Positions 15,149 to 23,549 of a stretch of DNA of 31,953 nt are shown here, in pieces (the first letter of the stretch is position 1; each line of letters begins with the position of its first letter). A program made the position numbers and the translations under genes. The stretch comes from CAYVZZ01 sp964456185. GTDB taxonomy: Bacteria > Pseudomonadota > Gammaproteobacteria > Pseudomonadales > Alcanivoracaceae. Under the pieces are notes generated by a model, which saw nothing but the letters and a program-made list of their open reading frames with translations, had not been told where the DNA came from and did no database searches. The stretch is taken from assembly GCA_964456185.1 (NCBI GenBank), contig CAYVZZ010000012.1, positions 1 to 31,953 on the forward strand. The letters run 5' to 3'.

Positions 15149-17286
15149 TTACCCGCCCTGTCCGTCTTTTGTTTATTCTGCCCGGCTTAGTCACCACTCT
15201 GGCGATGGCCGACGGCATAAATTTACCCCAAGTCAAAGTGGCTGACAGCTTGCCTGACACGGTTAGCCGCGCCACAGCGAACTTAGTGCCTTACGGCAAC
15301 CTGCCAGCGCAGCAAACGCCTGCGGCCATCCGTCATATTGGTGCAGAACAAATTCACCAGCGGCAGTTGCATAGCCTGCATGACCTGACACGCACCGATT
15401 CGGCCTTGAGCGATAGCTATGCGCCCATCGGTTATTACCAAAATATCGCCATTCGGGGGGTTCCGTTGGATGTGGCCTCCGGTTACCGCATGAATAATTT
15501 AGTCATTGTCGGTGAACAGATGGCTCCCTTGGCCGCTGTTGAGCAGGTGCAGGTGCTCAAAGGAATGGCCGGTATTAATGCCGGTATCGTCTCGCCTGGT
15601 GGTGTGGTCAACTATGTCAGCAAACGCCCCCGGGACATCCGTAAGCTGACCCTGGGTACCGATTCAGAAGGTTCACAACGCGTCGCACTGGATGTGGGCA
15701 AATGGCTAACCGATCGTGTCGGCATCCGTTTTAATATGGCGGCGCGCAACATCCACAGTTATATTGACTACGCCGATGGGCAGCAACGTCATTATGCCTT
15801 CGCCGCCGACTGGTATCTGGGTGAGCGCAGTAAATTGGAGTTGGATGCCAGCTATCAAACCTATGCCCAGCCCTCGGTGGCGGGGTATCAATTGTTGGGA
15901 GGCACCGACATACCTGATGACATCGATTGGCATCGCATGCTCGGACACCAGCCGTGGACGCAGCCGCTTAGTCTGCATGCCAGCAACACCAGCTTGCGCT
16001 TCAAGCATGCCTTTAACCATGATTGGCACTTGCTGTTGGCGGCAGGGCATAGCCACAGCAAGGTCGATGACTACCTTGCTTTCCCCTACGGTTGTTATTA
16101 TCAAGCCTCCTGTTACAACGGCACGCCTGGCTATTATTTCTCAGCGAACGGCGGCTACGATATTTATGATTATCGTCGTCCCAATGAAGAATACACCACC
16201 GATCAAGCCACGCTGGAAGTTAGCGGCAACTTGCGCGGTAAGCTACGGCATCACCTCACCCTGGGGTACTCTTTGCTGCAACGTAAAGTGCGCTATGGCG
16301 CGGCGTTGAATGTCTATGTGGGGTCGGCCAATATCCACCAGCCGACACCGCAATATCCGCCTGCTGCCGGTCAGGCTGGTGAGCCGCACCAGCGACTGGA
16401 TCATGTGCAACAAAGTATTTATCTGCTCGATCAGTTAACGCTGACCCAACAGTGGAAGTTGCTATTAGGCGGGCGCTTAGTGCTAAGCCGCCGCCAAGTG
16501 CAAGACGCACAAGGGCAGCCCCTGCATGACGATGAAGAAAGCGTGTGGCTACCGCAGGCCGCTGTTGTCTGGTCGCCGACTGATCAACTGAATACCTACC
16601 TGAGCTATAGCCGTGGTTTGGCATTTGGCAAAGCCGCTCCCTTCTGGGCAAGTAACGCTGGCGATATGCTGGGCATGCGCCATGCGCGGCAAACCGAGCT
16701 GGGCATGAAATATCGATGGCCAAACGGGCTGCACACACAGATCGCTTTGTTTCATACCCAGCGTGATAACCAGTTTGCCCGCCCCGACCAGACAGCCGCT
16801 GGGTTTACTTATGTTGCCGAGGGGAATGAAGTGCACACTGGACTGGCTGTATCGCTTGCCGGTCAGCTGGGCGCTTACGTCACCACCCATTCCAGCATCA
16901 GTCTGATACGCGCCCGTCTAAAAGATACCGGTGTGAGTGAGTACGAAGGCCATCAGGTCGTTAATGTGCCACTGTTACGCACTAGTGTTTGGCTGGCTTG
17001 GCAGTTGCCTTGGTGGCAGCCATTGAGTTTAAGTGCGGGTTGGCGTCACGCCTCGGAAAATCCGGCAACTGCCCATGGCGACGTTAAGCTGGATGCGTGG
17101 AATGCCGTCGATGCGGGAGTGCACTATGTCGATCAGTGGCAGAGTCGCCAATGGCGTATCGACCTGACGGTGAGCAACCTCTTTAACCATTTCTATTGGC
17201 GCGATGCTGCTGGTTTCTTAGGTGATCATTACCTCTTTGCGGCCGCCCCCCGGTTGGCGCAACTCAGCTTTAGCGTGGAGTGGTAA
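15145..17286 (+). CDS. TonB-dependent outer-membrane receptor, probably for thiamine
   Basis: A 713-residue receptor. Residues 1-22 form a signal peptide (cut after LAMA). The plug domain (about 45-160) holds IRHIGAEQI, NIAIRGVPLD and VEQVQVLKGMAGINAG followed by SPGGVVNYVSKRP; the rest is a beta-barrel rich in aromatic strands, with NLFNHFYWRD near the end and a final tryptophan. Family members import siderophores, cobalamin or other ligands using TonB energy. The TPP riboswitch and the adjacent PnuT-type gene point to thiamine or a precursor; the barrel resembles siderophore receptors, so ligand is inferred. The start at 15145 is chosen for GAGGTG upstream and the signal peptide. Confidence 0.88.
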   Translation: MITRPVRLLFILPGLVTTLAMADGINLPQVKVADSLPDTVSRATANLVPYGNLPAQQTPAAIRHIGAEQIHQRQLHSLHDLTRTDSALSDSYAPIGYYQNIAIRGVPLDVASGYRMNNLVIVGEQMAPLAAVEQVQVLKGMAGINAGIVSPGGVVNYVSKRPRDIRKLTLGTDSEGSQRVALDVGKWLTDRVGIRFNMAARNIHSYIDYADGQQRHYAFAADWYLGERSKLELDASYQTYAQPSVAGYQLLGGTDIPDDIDWHRMLGHQPWTQPLSLHASNTSLRFKHAFNHDWHLLLAAGHSHSKVDDYLAFPYGCYYQASCYNGTPGYYFSANGGYDIYDYRRPNEEYTTDQATLEVSGNLRGKLRHHLTLGYSLLQRKVRYGAALNVYVGSANIHQPTPQYPPAAGQAGEPHQRLDHVQQSIYLLDQLTLTQQWKLLLGGRLVLSRRQVQDAQGQPLHDDEESVWLPQAAVVWSPTDQLNTYLSYSRGLAFGKAAPFWASNAGDMLGMRHARQTELGMKYRWPNGLHTQIALFHTQRDNQFARPDQTAAGFTYVAEGNEVHTGLAVSLAGQLGAYVTTHSSISLIRARLKDTGVSEYEGHQVVNVPLLRTSVWLAWQLPWWQPLSLSAGWRHASENPATAHGDVKLDAWNAVDAGVHYVDQWQSRQWRIDLTVSNLFNHFYWRDAAGFLGDHYLFAAAPRLAQLSFSVEW

Positions 17287-17864
17287 TGATGGAATTAATC
17301 GCAGTCATTGCCAGTGCCTTGGGTGTCTGGCTGACCGCCAGACGGCATGTGTTGAGCTGGCCGATCGGTTTGGTGTCGGTGGCACTTTACGCCGTGATAT
17401 TCTACGAAGCACGGTTGTATTCCGACGCCATGCTGCAAGGCTTTTTTGCCGCCATGGGCATATATGGCTGGTGGCGCTGGACGCGGCACCTGGATGATGA
17501 TGGCTTGGTGCGTCCTGCCCCGCTGCGACAAGGTCTGGCCGCCCGCGATCTGGTGCTGGGCGCCATGGCGGCGTTGCTCTTGGGCTACGTGATGCAACGC
17601 TGGACGAATGCATCCTTGCCATGGATAGATGCCGGCTTGACCTGTTTTAGCTTAGTGGGCAGCTGGTGGCAGGCCAAACGGCACATTGCGGCCTGGATCT
17701 TATGGATTGTCGTCGATGTGATTTATGTAGGTATGTTTATCTTTAAATCGCTCGATCTTACGGCAGTACTTTATGCCGGTTTTGTGTTACTGGCCATCCA
17801 CGGCCTGTTGCATTGGCAGAAAGCCGCCAGACAAGACATTCAGCCCGAATGCGCTAGCCAATAA
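17286..17864 (+). CDS. pnuT: PnuC-family transporter, probable thiamine transporter PnuT
   Basis: A 192-residue membrane protein with about seven hydrophobic helices and the tryptophan-rich PnuC signature IYGWWRWTRH (about residues 59-68) and SLVGSWWQAKRH, plus WILWIVVDVIYVGMF. PnuC-type proteins facilitate uptake of nicotinamide riboside, riboflavin or thiamine; members under TPP riboswitches are called PnuT. The start shares a base with the receptor stop (TAATG), GGAG at 17277-17280; an ATG three bases on is an alternative start. No thiamine kinase gene follows, though such kinases trap the vitamin elsewhere. Its last 25 bases overlap rlmB on the other strand. Confidence 0.88.
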   Translation: MMELIAVIASALGVWLTARRHVLSWPIGLVSVALYAVIFYEARLYSDAMLQGFFAAMGIYGWWRWTRHLDDDGLVRPAPLRQGLAARDLVLGAMAALLLGYVMQRWTNASLPWIDAGLTCFSLVGSWWQAKRHIAAWILWIVVDVIYVGMFIFKSLDLTAVLYAGFVLLAIHGLLHWQKAARQDIQPECASQ

Positions 17865-18574
17865 AGGCTAACCGCTGTGGCCACTGAGACATTCAAGCTC
17901 TGCACTTCCCCCTGCATGGGCAGTACCATCAGTTGGTCACAGCCTTCTTTAACCAGACGGCGCATGCCGCTGCCCTCTGCACCTACCACCAATGCCCAGT
18001 CGGCCGGTGGCTGCACGTCATAGAGAGAGATGGCGCTATCGTCGAGGGCGGTGCCGTACACAAACAGCCCGGCCTGCTTTAGATAAGCCTGGGTGCGCGC
18101 CAGATTGGCGACTTCATAAAATGTCAGCGATTCTGCTGCACCGGCTGCCGTGCGACAAGCCACCGGAGTGAGCACTGACGCATGATGACGGGTAACCACC
18201 ACGCCATGCACGCCGGCAGCGTCCGCGCTGCGTAGGCAAGCACCGAGGTTGCGCGGGTCGGTCACGCCATCGAGTAGTAATAAACGGGTGGGTTGGCTGT
18301 GTTGTTCAACAAAGCGTTTAAGGGCGTTTTCGTCGGCATAACGGCGCGGACGGGCGCGAGCAACAATGCCTTGGTGCTGTCGTCCTGCCTTGTTTTCCAG
18401 CGCCTGACGATTGGCGCGGTGACAGGCGATACCATGGCGCTTGGCGACTTGCAGCAAATCATCCAGTCGTTGGTCGTGGCGGTTATCCAGTGCAAATATT
18501 TCCAGAATATCTTCAGGGCGGTGGCGCAATATAGCGCCTACCGCATGAAAGCCGGAAAAAAATTGGGGTTTCAT
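17840..18574 (-). CDS. rlmB: 23S rRNA (guanosine-2251-2'-O)-methyltransferase
   Basis: A 244-residue SPOUT/TrmH-family enzyme. The N-terminal L30e-like substrate-binding domain (residues 1-80, FFSGFHAVGAIL) is followed by the trefoil-knot catalytic domain: LLLLDGVTDPRNLGACLRSA (N109, R115), VVGAEGSGM (198-204 region) and LPMQGEVQSLNVSVATAV (220-235). It methylates G2251 in the peptidyl transferase P loop. It lies 27 bases downstream of rnr, as in E. coli, so the two are probably one operon. Its 3' end overlaps pnuT by 25 bases in convergent orientation. Confidence 0.95.
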   Translation of the reverse strand: MKPQFFSGFHAVGAILRHRPEDILEIFALDNRHDQRLDDLLQVAKRHGIACHRANRQALENKAGRQHQGIVARARPRRYADENALKRFVEQHSQPTRLLLLDGVTDPRNLGACLRSADAAGVHGVVVTRHHASVLTPVACRTAAGAAESLTFYEVANLARTQAYLKQAGLFVYGTALDDSAISLYDVQPPADWALVVGAEGSGMRRLVKEGCDQLMVLPMQGEVQSLNVSVATAVSLYWLAHSG

Positions 18575-18601
18575 GGTGAATCCATTGGTCGAACGAAAAA
18601 A

Positions 18602-20992
18602 TTAGGAACCTTTACGGCGTTTGGCTTTGCGGCCGCGAGGCGGGCCTTTGCGGGCTGTTTTTTTGCGGGACTTTGCCTTGCCGCGTTTAGCCTTTGCACT
18701 CTTTTTGCGTGCCGTTTTTCCACGATAGCGGCCACGGCGTTTGGCCGGCTGGTGCGACAAGATGGACAAATCGATCTTGCGCTCTTCGGTCACAACGGCC
18801 GCCACCTGCACGGTAACCGCATCGCCCAGCTGGAAGCAATAGCCGGTATCTTCACCACGTAGCAGCTGCATATCGGGGTCAAAACGGAAGTAATCATTAC
18901 CTAGCGTGGCGATGTGGACCAGCCCGTCGATGCGCAGGTCATCCAGCTCGACGAATAAGCCAAAGTTGGTCACGCCACTAATGGTGCCCTTGTATTCGTC
19001 GCCAAGACGTTCCTCCATGAACTGGCATTTGAGCCATTTCTCGACATCACGGCTGGCATCATCGGCTCGGCGCTCGGCCATCGAGCAGTGTTCGCCCAGC
19101 TCTACCATTTGCTGCTGGCTAAACGGTAAAATCGCGGTTTTGGGAATCAACGGCAGTTGCGTGGCATTATCCACATGCTTGCTTTTGTCCTGACGAATTA
19201 GATAACGCAGGGCGCGATGCACCAACAGGTCGGGATAGCGTCGGATCGGCGACGTAAAGTGGGTGTAATAAGGGTAGGCAAGACCAAAGTGGCCTTTGTT
19301 TTCTGCCTCGTAACGCGCTTGCGTGAGTGTGCGCAGCATCACGAGCTGGACCAGAGAGCGGTCTGGCCGGTCAATCAGCTGTTCGCCCAACTGCTGGAAA
19401 ATGGCCGGTTTCACCTTGTCCTTGTCGCGCCAGTTGAGCTGTAGCCCCAAGGGGGCGATGAATTCCCGCAGTCCGTTGAGCTTGTCTGGCACCGGCGCTT
19501 CATGATTACGATAAAGGGCGGGGATTTTTTCCTTGTGCAGCAGGCGTGCCGCCGAGGTATTGGCCGCTAACATGGCCTCTTCGATCATCATATGTGCCAC
19601 ATTGCGTTCCTGCGGCACAATGGCTTTGATCTTCAGCTGTTCGTCAAACACCATGCGCGTGTCGCGACTCTCGAAATCGATGGCGCCGCGTTGCTCGCGC
19701 TGTGCACGCAAGGCATGAAACATGGCATGGAAGTCGTGCAGTTGTTGCTGCAATTCTGGCGATAGGTTGGCTTTAAGCTGTTTGCCTTCTTGGCTACCAG
19801 GCTGCTCGATAAAGGCGGCAACCTGATCGTAGGTGAAGCGATAGTGTGAACGAATCACCGCCTCACGGAAGACATAACCGCTGACACGCCCTTTGGCGCT
19901 AATAGTCATATCGCAACAGAGCGCCAAGCGGTCCACATCCGGATTGAGCGAGCAAAGGCCGTTGGATAGCTTTTCGGGCAGCATGGGAATCACGCGGCTG
20001 GGGAAATACACCGAGGTGGCTCGCAGATGACCTTCCCGATCCAGTGGTGTGTCCGGTCGGACGTAATGGCTAACATCGGCAATGGCGACCATTAAGCGCC
20101 AGCCACCGCGGGGGCGTTTAATGACGCGAATCGCATCGTCAAAGTCGCGAGCATCGGCACCATCGATGGTGACAAAAGGCTGGTCGCAAAGATCAATACG
20201 TTGCCGTGCTACCTCAGGATCCACTGTATCGGCAATCGGAGCCAGTTGTTGCTGCACCGCATCTGGCCAGACGAAAGGCAAATCGAAATTGCGCAGCGCC
20301 ACTTCGATTTCCATGCCGGCCTCGTCGGGTGAGGCAATGCGCTCTTCCAGCGCCACGCGCATGGTGTGCTTACCATCGGGATATTGTGTGATGGCGGCGC
20401 GCCAAAATTCGTTGTCTTCCGGATAATGGTCACCAAACTCCGTGACCAAAGCTTCGTGGCTTAACTGTTTGTTTTCGGAACGCAGCCAGGCCGTTTGCCC
20501 TTCGCGCACAAAACGCCCCACCAGATGCGTCATGGCACGCTGGGTGATTTCGATAATGTGGGCCGCTTTGCGACCATTGCGGCGGTTAAATTGTAGGCTG
20601 ACCAGCACCTGGTCATTGTGCATGACTTTACGCATTTGTCGGGGTGGCAGGAACAAATCCGGCTCGCCGTCATCGCGCAGCACAAAACCAAAGCCTTCGC
20701 GATGCGCCTCAATGCGTCCGGCAATTAAGTCCACTTCGTCAATCAGGCACAGGCGGCCGGCGCGATTTTCCAGCAGCTGACCGTCGCGCAGCATGGCCTT
20801 GATGCGAAAACCAAAGGCCTCGCGGCTGTCGGCATCGCGCACCTTAAGCAGCTTGATTAGCTCCTTAACGGTGAGTGGGCGGCCTTGATCCTTAAGCACT
20901 TCCAATACAACTTCGCGACTGGGTACCGGGTTGTCGTAACGCTGGGCTTCGCGTTGGGCGTGTGGATCTTGGTAGGTTTTCTTGGTTGTCAT
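18602..20992 (-). CDS. rnr: ribonuclease R
   Basis: A 796-residue 3'-5' exoribonuclease that degrades structured RNA. Order: N-terminal helix-turn-helix (about 20-90), two cold-shock OB domains (about 90-240), RNB catalytic domain with IDGADARDFDDAI (D277, D283, D285, D286) and HFTSPIRRYPDL, S1 domain (about 663-745), then an unusually basic tail from about 750. The frame runs back to 21094, but the ATG at 20992 is chosen: MTTKKTYQDPHA resembles family N-termini, and the extension enters the tRNA-Leu promoter region. Followed by rlmB. Confidence 0.95.
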   Translation of the reverse strand: MTTKKTYQDPHAQREAQRYDNPVPSREVVLEVLKDQGRPLTVKELIKLLKVRDADSREAFGFRIKAMLRDGQLLENRAGRLCLIDEVDLIAGRIEAHREGFGFVLRDDGEPDLFLPPRQMRKVMHNDQVLVSLQFNRRNGRKAAHIIEITQRAMTHLVGRFVREGQTAWLRSENKQLSHEALVTEFGDHYPEDNEFWRAAITQYPDGKHTMRVALEERIASPDEAGMEIEVALRNFDLPFVWPDAVQQQLAPIADTVDPEVARQRIDLCDQPFVTIDGADARDFDDAIRVIKRPRGGWRLMVAIADVSHYVRPDTPLDREGHLRATSVYFPSRVIPMLPEKLSNGLCSLNPDVDRLALCCDMTISAKGRVSGYVFREAVIRSHYRFTYDQVAAFIEQPGSQEGKQLKANLSPELQQQLHDFHAMFHALRAQREQRGAIDFESRDTRMVFDEQLKIKAIVPQERNVAHMMIEEAMLAANTSAARLLHKEKIPALYRNHEAPVPDKLNGLREFIAPLGLQLNWRDKDKVKPAIFQQLGEQLIDRPDRSLVQLVMLRTLTQARYEAENKGHFGLAYPYYTHFTSPIRRYPDLLVHRALRYLIRQDKSKHVDNATQLPLIPKTAILPFSQQQMVELGEHCSMAERRADDASRDVEKWLKCQFMEERLGDEYKGTISGVTNFGLFVELDDLRIDGLVHIATLGNDYFRFDPDMQLLRGEDTGYCFQLGDAVTVQVAAVVTEERKIDLSILSHQPAKRRGRYRGKTARKKSAKAKRGKAKSRKKTARKGPPRGRKAKRRKGS

Positions 20993-21039
20993 AAACTCGC
21001 TTGCTTGGTGAAAAAAATGGCAAAAACGCCACTGAGGGA

Positions 21040-21067
21040 TTGACGAATGCGCATCATATACTAGAAT
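21040..21067 (+). promoter_or_regulatory. promoter of tRNA-Leu
   Basis: TTGACG at 21040-21045 and TAGAAT at 21062-21067 are 16 bases apart, followed by a GC-containing discriminator (GTGCCGAC). The start would fall near 21074, about 24 bases before the mature tRNA. Divergent from rnr. Confidence 0.6.
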
Positions 21068-21097
21068 GTGCCGACTTTCCCAAGAAAGCCACACATC

Positions 21098-21184
21098 GCC
21101 GAGGTGGTGAAATTGGTAGACACGCTAGCTTCAGGTGCTAGTGCTCGCAAGGGCGTGGAGGTTCAAGTCCTCTCCTCGGCACCA
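21098..21184 (+). tRNA. tRNA-Leu (anticodon CAG)
   Basis: An 87-base class II tRNA with encoded CCA. The acceptor GCCGAGG (21098-21104) pairs with CCTCGGC (21174-21180); the anticodon stem is CTAGC/GCTAG with loop TTCAGGT, anticodon CAG at 21132-21134, reading CUG. The long variable arm (TGCTCGCAAGGGCG) and GGTTCAAGTCC T-arm are typical of tRNA-Leu. It has its own promoter and terminator and is divergent from rnr. Confidence 0.97.
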
Positions 21185-21189
21185 TATCG

Positions 21190-21220
21190 AAAAAGGCTCT
21201 GCTTTTCGCAGAGCCTTTTT
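21190..21220 (+). terminator. intrinsic terminator after tRNA-Leu
   Basis: AAAAAGGCTCTGC (21190-21202) pairs perfectly with GCAGAGCCTTTTT (21208-21220) across a TTTTC loop. The A-tract on the 5' side gives a T-run on the minus strand, so it may also stop the gene at 21283-21999. Confidence 0.92.
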
Positions 21221-21282
21221 ATTTGCCTGCCGAATCATCATGTGTCGAGTGTATCACGCTAAAGTGACAGTTGTGTGACAGC

Positions 21283-21999
21283 CTAGTTCCAGTCGATATG
21301 AGGCAGTATTAGGTTGCCGTTATCGTCGAGCGGACAGCCGCTGCTTAAGCAGCTTTCTGAACGAATGGTGCCAGTCGTTTTGATGGTGTCGCCGTTGAGG
21401 TCAATGAGGAAATAAAGGTTACCAGATTTCTTTATCATCTTGCCGCGCACGTCGGCACTGGCAAGGCGGAAAATGTTGGCCGCCGCGCTGTCTCGTCCAG
21501 GTAGGTGGCGGACAAGATAGTTGCGCAGTTCCTCACTGCCCGGCTCGCCGCTGTTAAGGGCGGCGATTACGTCGAAGGGCAAGGGGGGAAGCTGCTGCGG
21601 TGTTTTCTCGCCCCGCAGAAAAACGAGTGGCGTAATGATGCTGGTGGAAGCCAGTTGCCCAGCGCCAATGTCTGATAACCCAGAGTTTGCGGGCGCACCC
21701 TGTGCGTTGCTAGGTTGGCTGGCGGCACTGCGAATGGCACCGCCCAGTGTTTCTTGCGGCGGCGGGGGCGGCGCGGGTGTGGAGTAGAGGTCGGGGCAAT
21801 GCTGGCGTAGATTGATGACCTTGCGTTTGGTGTTTTTATACTTAACGATTTTGGCAACAAAAAGATTGTAATCGGTAAAGTTGGAAATGTTGGGACGAGC
21901 GGGCAGCTCGACTTTGGTTGAGCAGTCGATCGCGTAAGCGCTATTTGCTGTTATCAGAGCTGCTAGCACCATGGCCAGCAGGCTCAGCGGCCTTTTCAT
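21283..21999 (-). CDS. uncharacterised exported protein with proline-rich segment
   Basis: A 238-residue protein I do not recognise. Residues 1-23 form a clear signal peptide (MKRPLSLLAMVLAALITANS, cut after AYA), so it is probably periplasmic. A first domain (24-70) has C26 and C68; a proline run (APPPPPP, 76-81) and a low-complexity linker (about 82-118) lead to a second part (about 120-238) with C217 and C222 in SCLSSGCPLDDNG and a possible DLNGD loop (200-204). Four cysteines suggest two disulfides. It stands alone on its strand between a terminator and the argG promoter; a TACAAT on the minus strand (22018-22023) may be its -10. Confidence 0.8.
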   Translation of the reverse strand: MKRPLSLLAMVLAALITANSAYAIDCSTKVELPARPNISNFTDYNLFVAKIVKYKNTKRKVINLRQHCPDLYSTPAPPPPPQETLGGAIRSAASQPSNAQGAPANSGLSDIGAGQLASTSIITPLVFLRGEKTPQQLPPLPFDVIAALNSGEPGSEELRNYLVRHLPGRDSAAANIFRLASADVRGKMIKKSGNLYFLIDLNGDTIKTTGTIRSESCLSSGCPLDDNGNLILPHIDWN

Positions 22000-22116
22000 C
22001 CTCGCATCCTCGTTATTATTGTATGGTGCGATGGTTATTGTTTTTGCGTTCTATTTTGTTGCCGGATCTTCGCAGAGGCATTTCCACCTATTAGGATAAT
22101 ATAAAACGTCCTACAA

Positions 22117-22132
22117 TGCCAAAAAGTTGGCA
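22117..22132. repeat. perfect palindrome in the argG upstream region
   Basis: TGCCAA at 22117-22122 and TTGGCA at 22127-22132 form a perfect inverted repeat around a 4-base spacer. It lies between the divergent exported-protein gene and argG in the 269-base gap 22000-22268. Such symmetry fits a dimeric regulator site, but the regulator is unknown. Apart from this and the argG promoter I see nothing else in that gap. Confidence 0.4.
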
Positions 22133-22201
22133 AAAACCTTGTGCGCGGCTACCGATTGGAGTGTTTTACCGCACACAGAGTTGGTTGGTGCGTCACAAGC
22201 C

Positions 22202-22229
22202 TTCACTGGTGCTGCTATTCGGGTACAAT
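22202..22229 (+). promoter_or_regulatory. probable argG promoter
   Basis: TTCACT (22202-22207) and TACAAT (22224-22229) are 16 bases apart, giving a start near 22236 and a leader of about 33 bases. No ArgR-type box (TGAAT-N-ATTCA) was seen nearby. Confidence 0.5.
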
Positions 22230-22268
22230 ACGCGGGGTTTACTTCTGTCGCATTCGTGTGGAGTTCGC

Positions 22269-23495
22269 ATGTCGGATATCAAAAAAGTGGTGCTCGCCTA
22301 TTCTGGCGGTCTGGATACATCAGTAATCGCCAAGTGGTTGCAAGAAACCTATCAGTGTGAGGTGGTGACCTTCACCGCTGATATCGGTCAGGGCGAGGAA
22401 GTCGAGCCGGCCCGTGCCAAAGCCAAGGCAATGGGCATTGAAGAAATCTACATTGAAGACCTGCGTGAAGAATTTGTGCGCGATTACGTTTACCCCATGT
22501 TCCGTGCTAACGCCATTTACGAAGGCGAATATCTGCTGGGTACTTCCATCGCGCGCCCCTTAATCGCCAAGCGTTTGGTGGAAATCGCCGAGGAAACCGG
22601 TGCGGATGCCATTTCTCACGGCGCGACCGGTAAAGGTAACGACCAGGTGCGTTTCGAGCTGGGAGCCTACGCGCTCAAGCCGGGCGTTAAGGTGATTGCT
22701 CCTTGGCGCGAATGGGATCTCAACAGCCGTGAAAAGCTCATGGCCTTCTGTGAAGCGCATGATATTCCAGTCGATTTCTCCGGCAAGAAGAAAAAGTCTC
22801 CTTATTCCATGGACGCCAACCTGCTGCACATTTCCTACGAAGGCGGTAACCTGGAAGATCCCTGGTGGGAGCCGGAAGAAGATATGTGGCGCTGGAGCGT
22901 TAGCCCCGAAAAGGCACCTAACGAGCCGACTTACATCACGCTGACCTTTGAAAAGGGTGACATTGTCGCCATTGATGGTGAGCGTCTCAGCCCCGCTAGC
23001 GTGCTAGCCAAGCTTAACCAGCTGGGCGGTGACAACGGCATTGGTCGTTTGGATATTGTCGAAAACCGCTATGTGGGCATGAAGTCCCGCGGCTGCTATG
23101 AAACCCCCGGCGGCACTATTATGTTGCCTGCCCACCGTGCGATCGAATCCTTGACGCTGGATCGTGAAACGGCGCATCTGAAAGACAGCCTGCTGCCCAA
23201 GTATGCCGAGGTGATTTATAACGGCTACTGGTGGAGCCCCGAGCGTAAAGCCTTGCAGAAGCTGATCGATGAAACACAAGAACGCGTTAACGGTGAAGTG
23301 CGTCTGAAACTATATAAAGGCAACGTCACCGTGGTCGGTCGTCGTTCCGACGACAGCCTCTTTGATGCCACCATCGCCACCTTCGACGATGATGAAGGCG
23401 CTTATGACCAGAAAGATGCCGAGGGCTTCATTAAGTTGAACGCTCTGCGGTTGCGTATTGCGGCGCAGAAAGGGCGCAAACTGCTCGATGAGTAA
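22269..23495 (+). CDS. argG: argininosuccinate synthase
   Basis: A 408-residue enzyme that joins citrulline and aspartate with ATP in arginine synthesis. The ATP-binding loop is VLAYSGGLDTS (residues 8-18); ISHGATGKGNDQVRFE and SMDANLLHISYEGG match the citrulline and aspartate sites, and SRGCYETPGGTI is also conserved. It is the short form typical of most bacteria rather than the longer E. coli form. The open frame reaches 22116, but the ATG at 22269 has GGAG at 22259-22262 and the family N-terminus MSDIKKVVLAYSGG. A bidirectional terminator follows. Confidence 0.97.
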   Translation: MSDIKKVVLAYSGGLDTSVIAKWLQETYQCEVVTFTADIGQGEEVEPARAKAKAMGIEEIYIEDLREEFVRDYVYPMFRANAIYEGEYLLGTSIARPLIAKRLVEIAEETGADAISHGATGKGNDQVRFELGAYALKPGVKVIAPWREWDLNSREKLMAFCEAHDIPVDFSGKKKKSPYSMDANLLHISYEGGNLEDPWWEPEEDMWRWSVSPEKAPNEPTYITLTFEKGDIVAIDGERLSPASVLAKLNQLGGDNGIGRLDIVENRYVGMKSRGCYETPGGTIMLPAHRAIESLTLDRETAHLKDSLLPKYAEVIYNGYWWSPERKALQKLIDETQERVNGEVRLKLYKGNVTVVGRRSDDSLFDATIATFDDDEGAYDQKDAEGFIKLNALRLRIAAQKGRKLLDE

Positions 23496-23512
23496 GATGT
23501 CAGCTTAATTGA

Positions 23513-23549
23513 CCAATAAAAAGGGGCCTTGGGTCCCTTTTTTTATTGG
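23513..23549. terminator. bidirectional terminator between argG and the DUF4124 gene
   Basis: CCAATAAAAAGGG at 23513-23525 can pair with CCC-TTTTTTT-ATTGG ending at 23549. Both sides carry A/T tracts, so it can stop both convergent transcripts. It overlaps the stop codon of the minus-strand gene. Confidence 0.85.

Noticed and set aside
15706..16738. ORFs overlapping the TonB receptor in other frames
   Set aside because: No Shine-Dalgarno or family pattern; the receptor frame is continuous with signal peptide, plug and barrel.
20993..21094. N-terminal extension of the rnr frame toward tRNA-Leu
   Set aside because: It would run into the divergent tRNA promoter region and is rich in residues unlike RNase R; the ATG at 20992 gives a normal N-terminus.
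21098..21220. tRNA-Leu as an integration site for a mobile element
   Set aside because: No integrase gene, no repeated tRNA 3' end and only core-type genes on both sides.
21264..21281. Direct repeat GTGACAG twice with an 11-base period
   Set aside because: Lies between a terminator and the stop codon of the exported-protein gene, where regulation is unlikely; only 7 bases long, so probably chance.
22116..22268. 51-codon extension of argG
   Set aside because: The conserved start MSDIKKVVLAYSGG with GGAG upstream is at 22269, and the promoter lies inside the extension.
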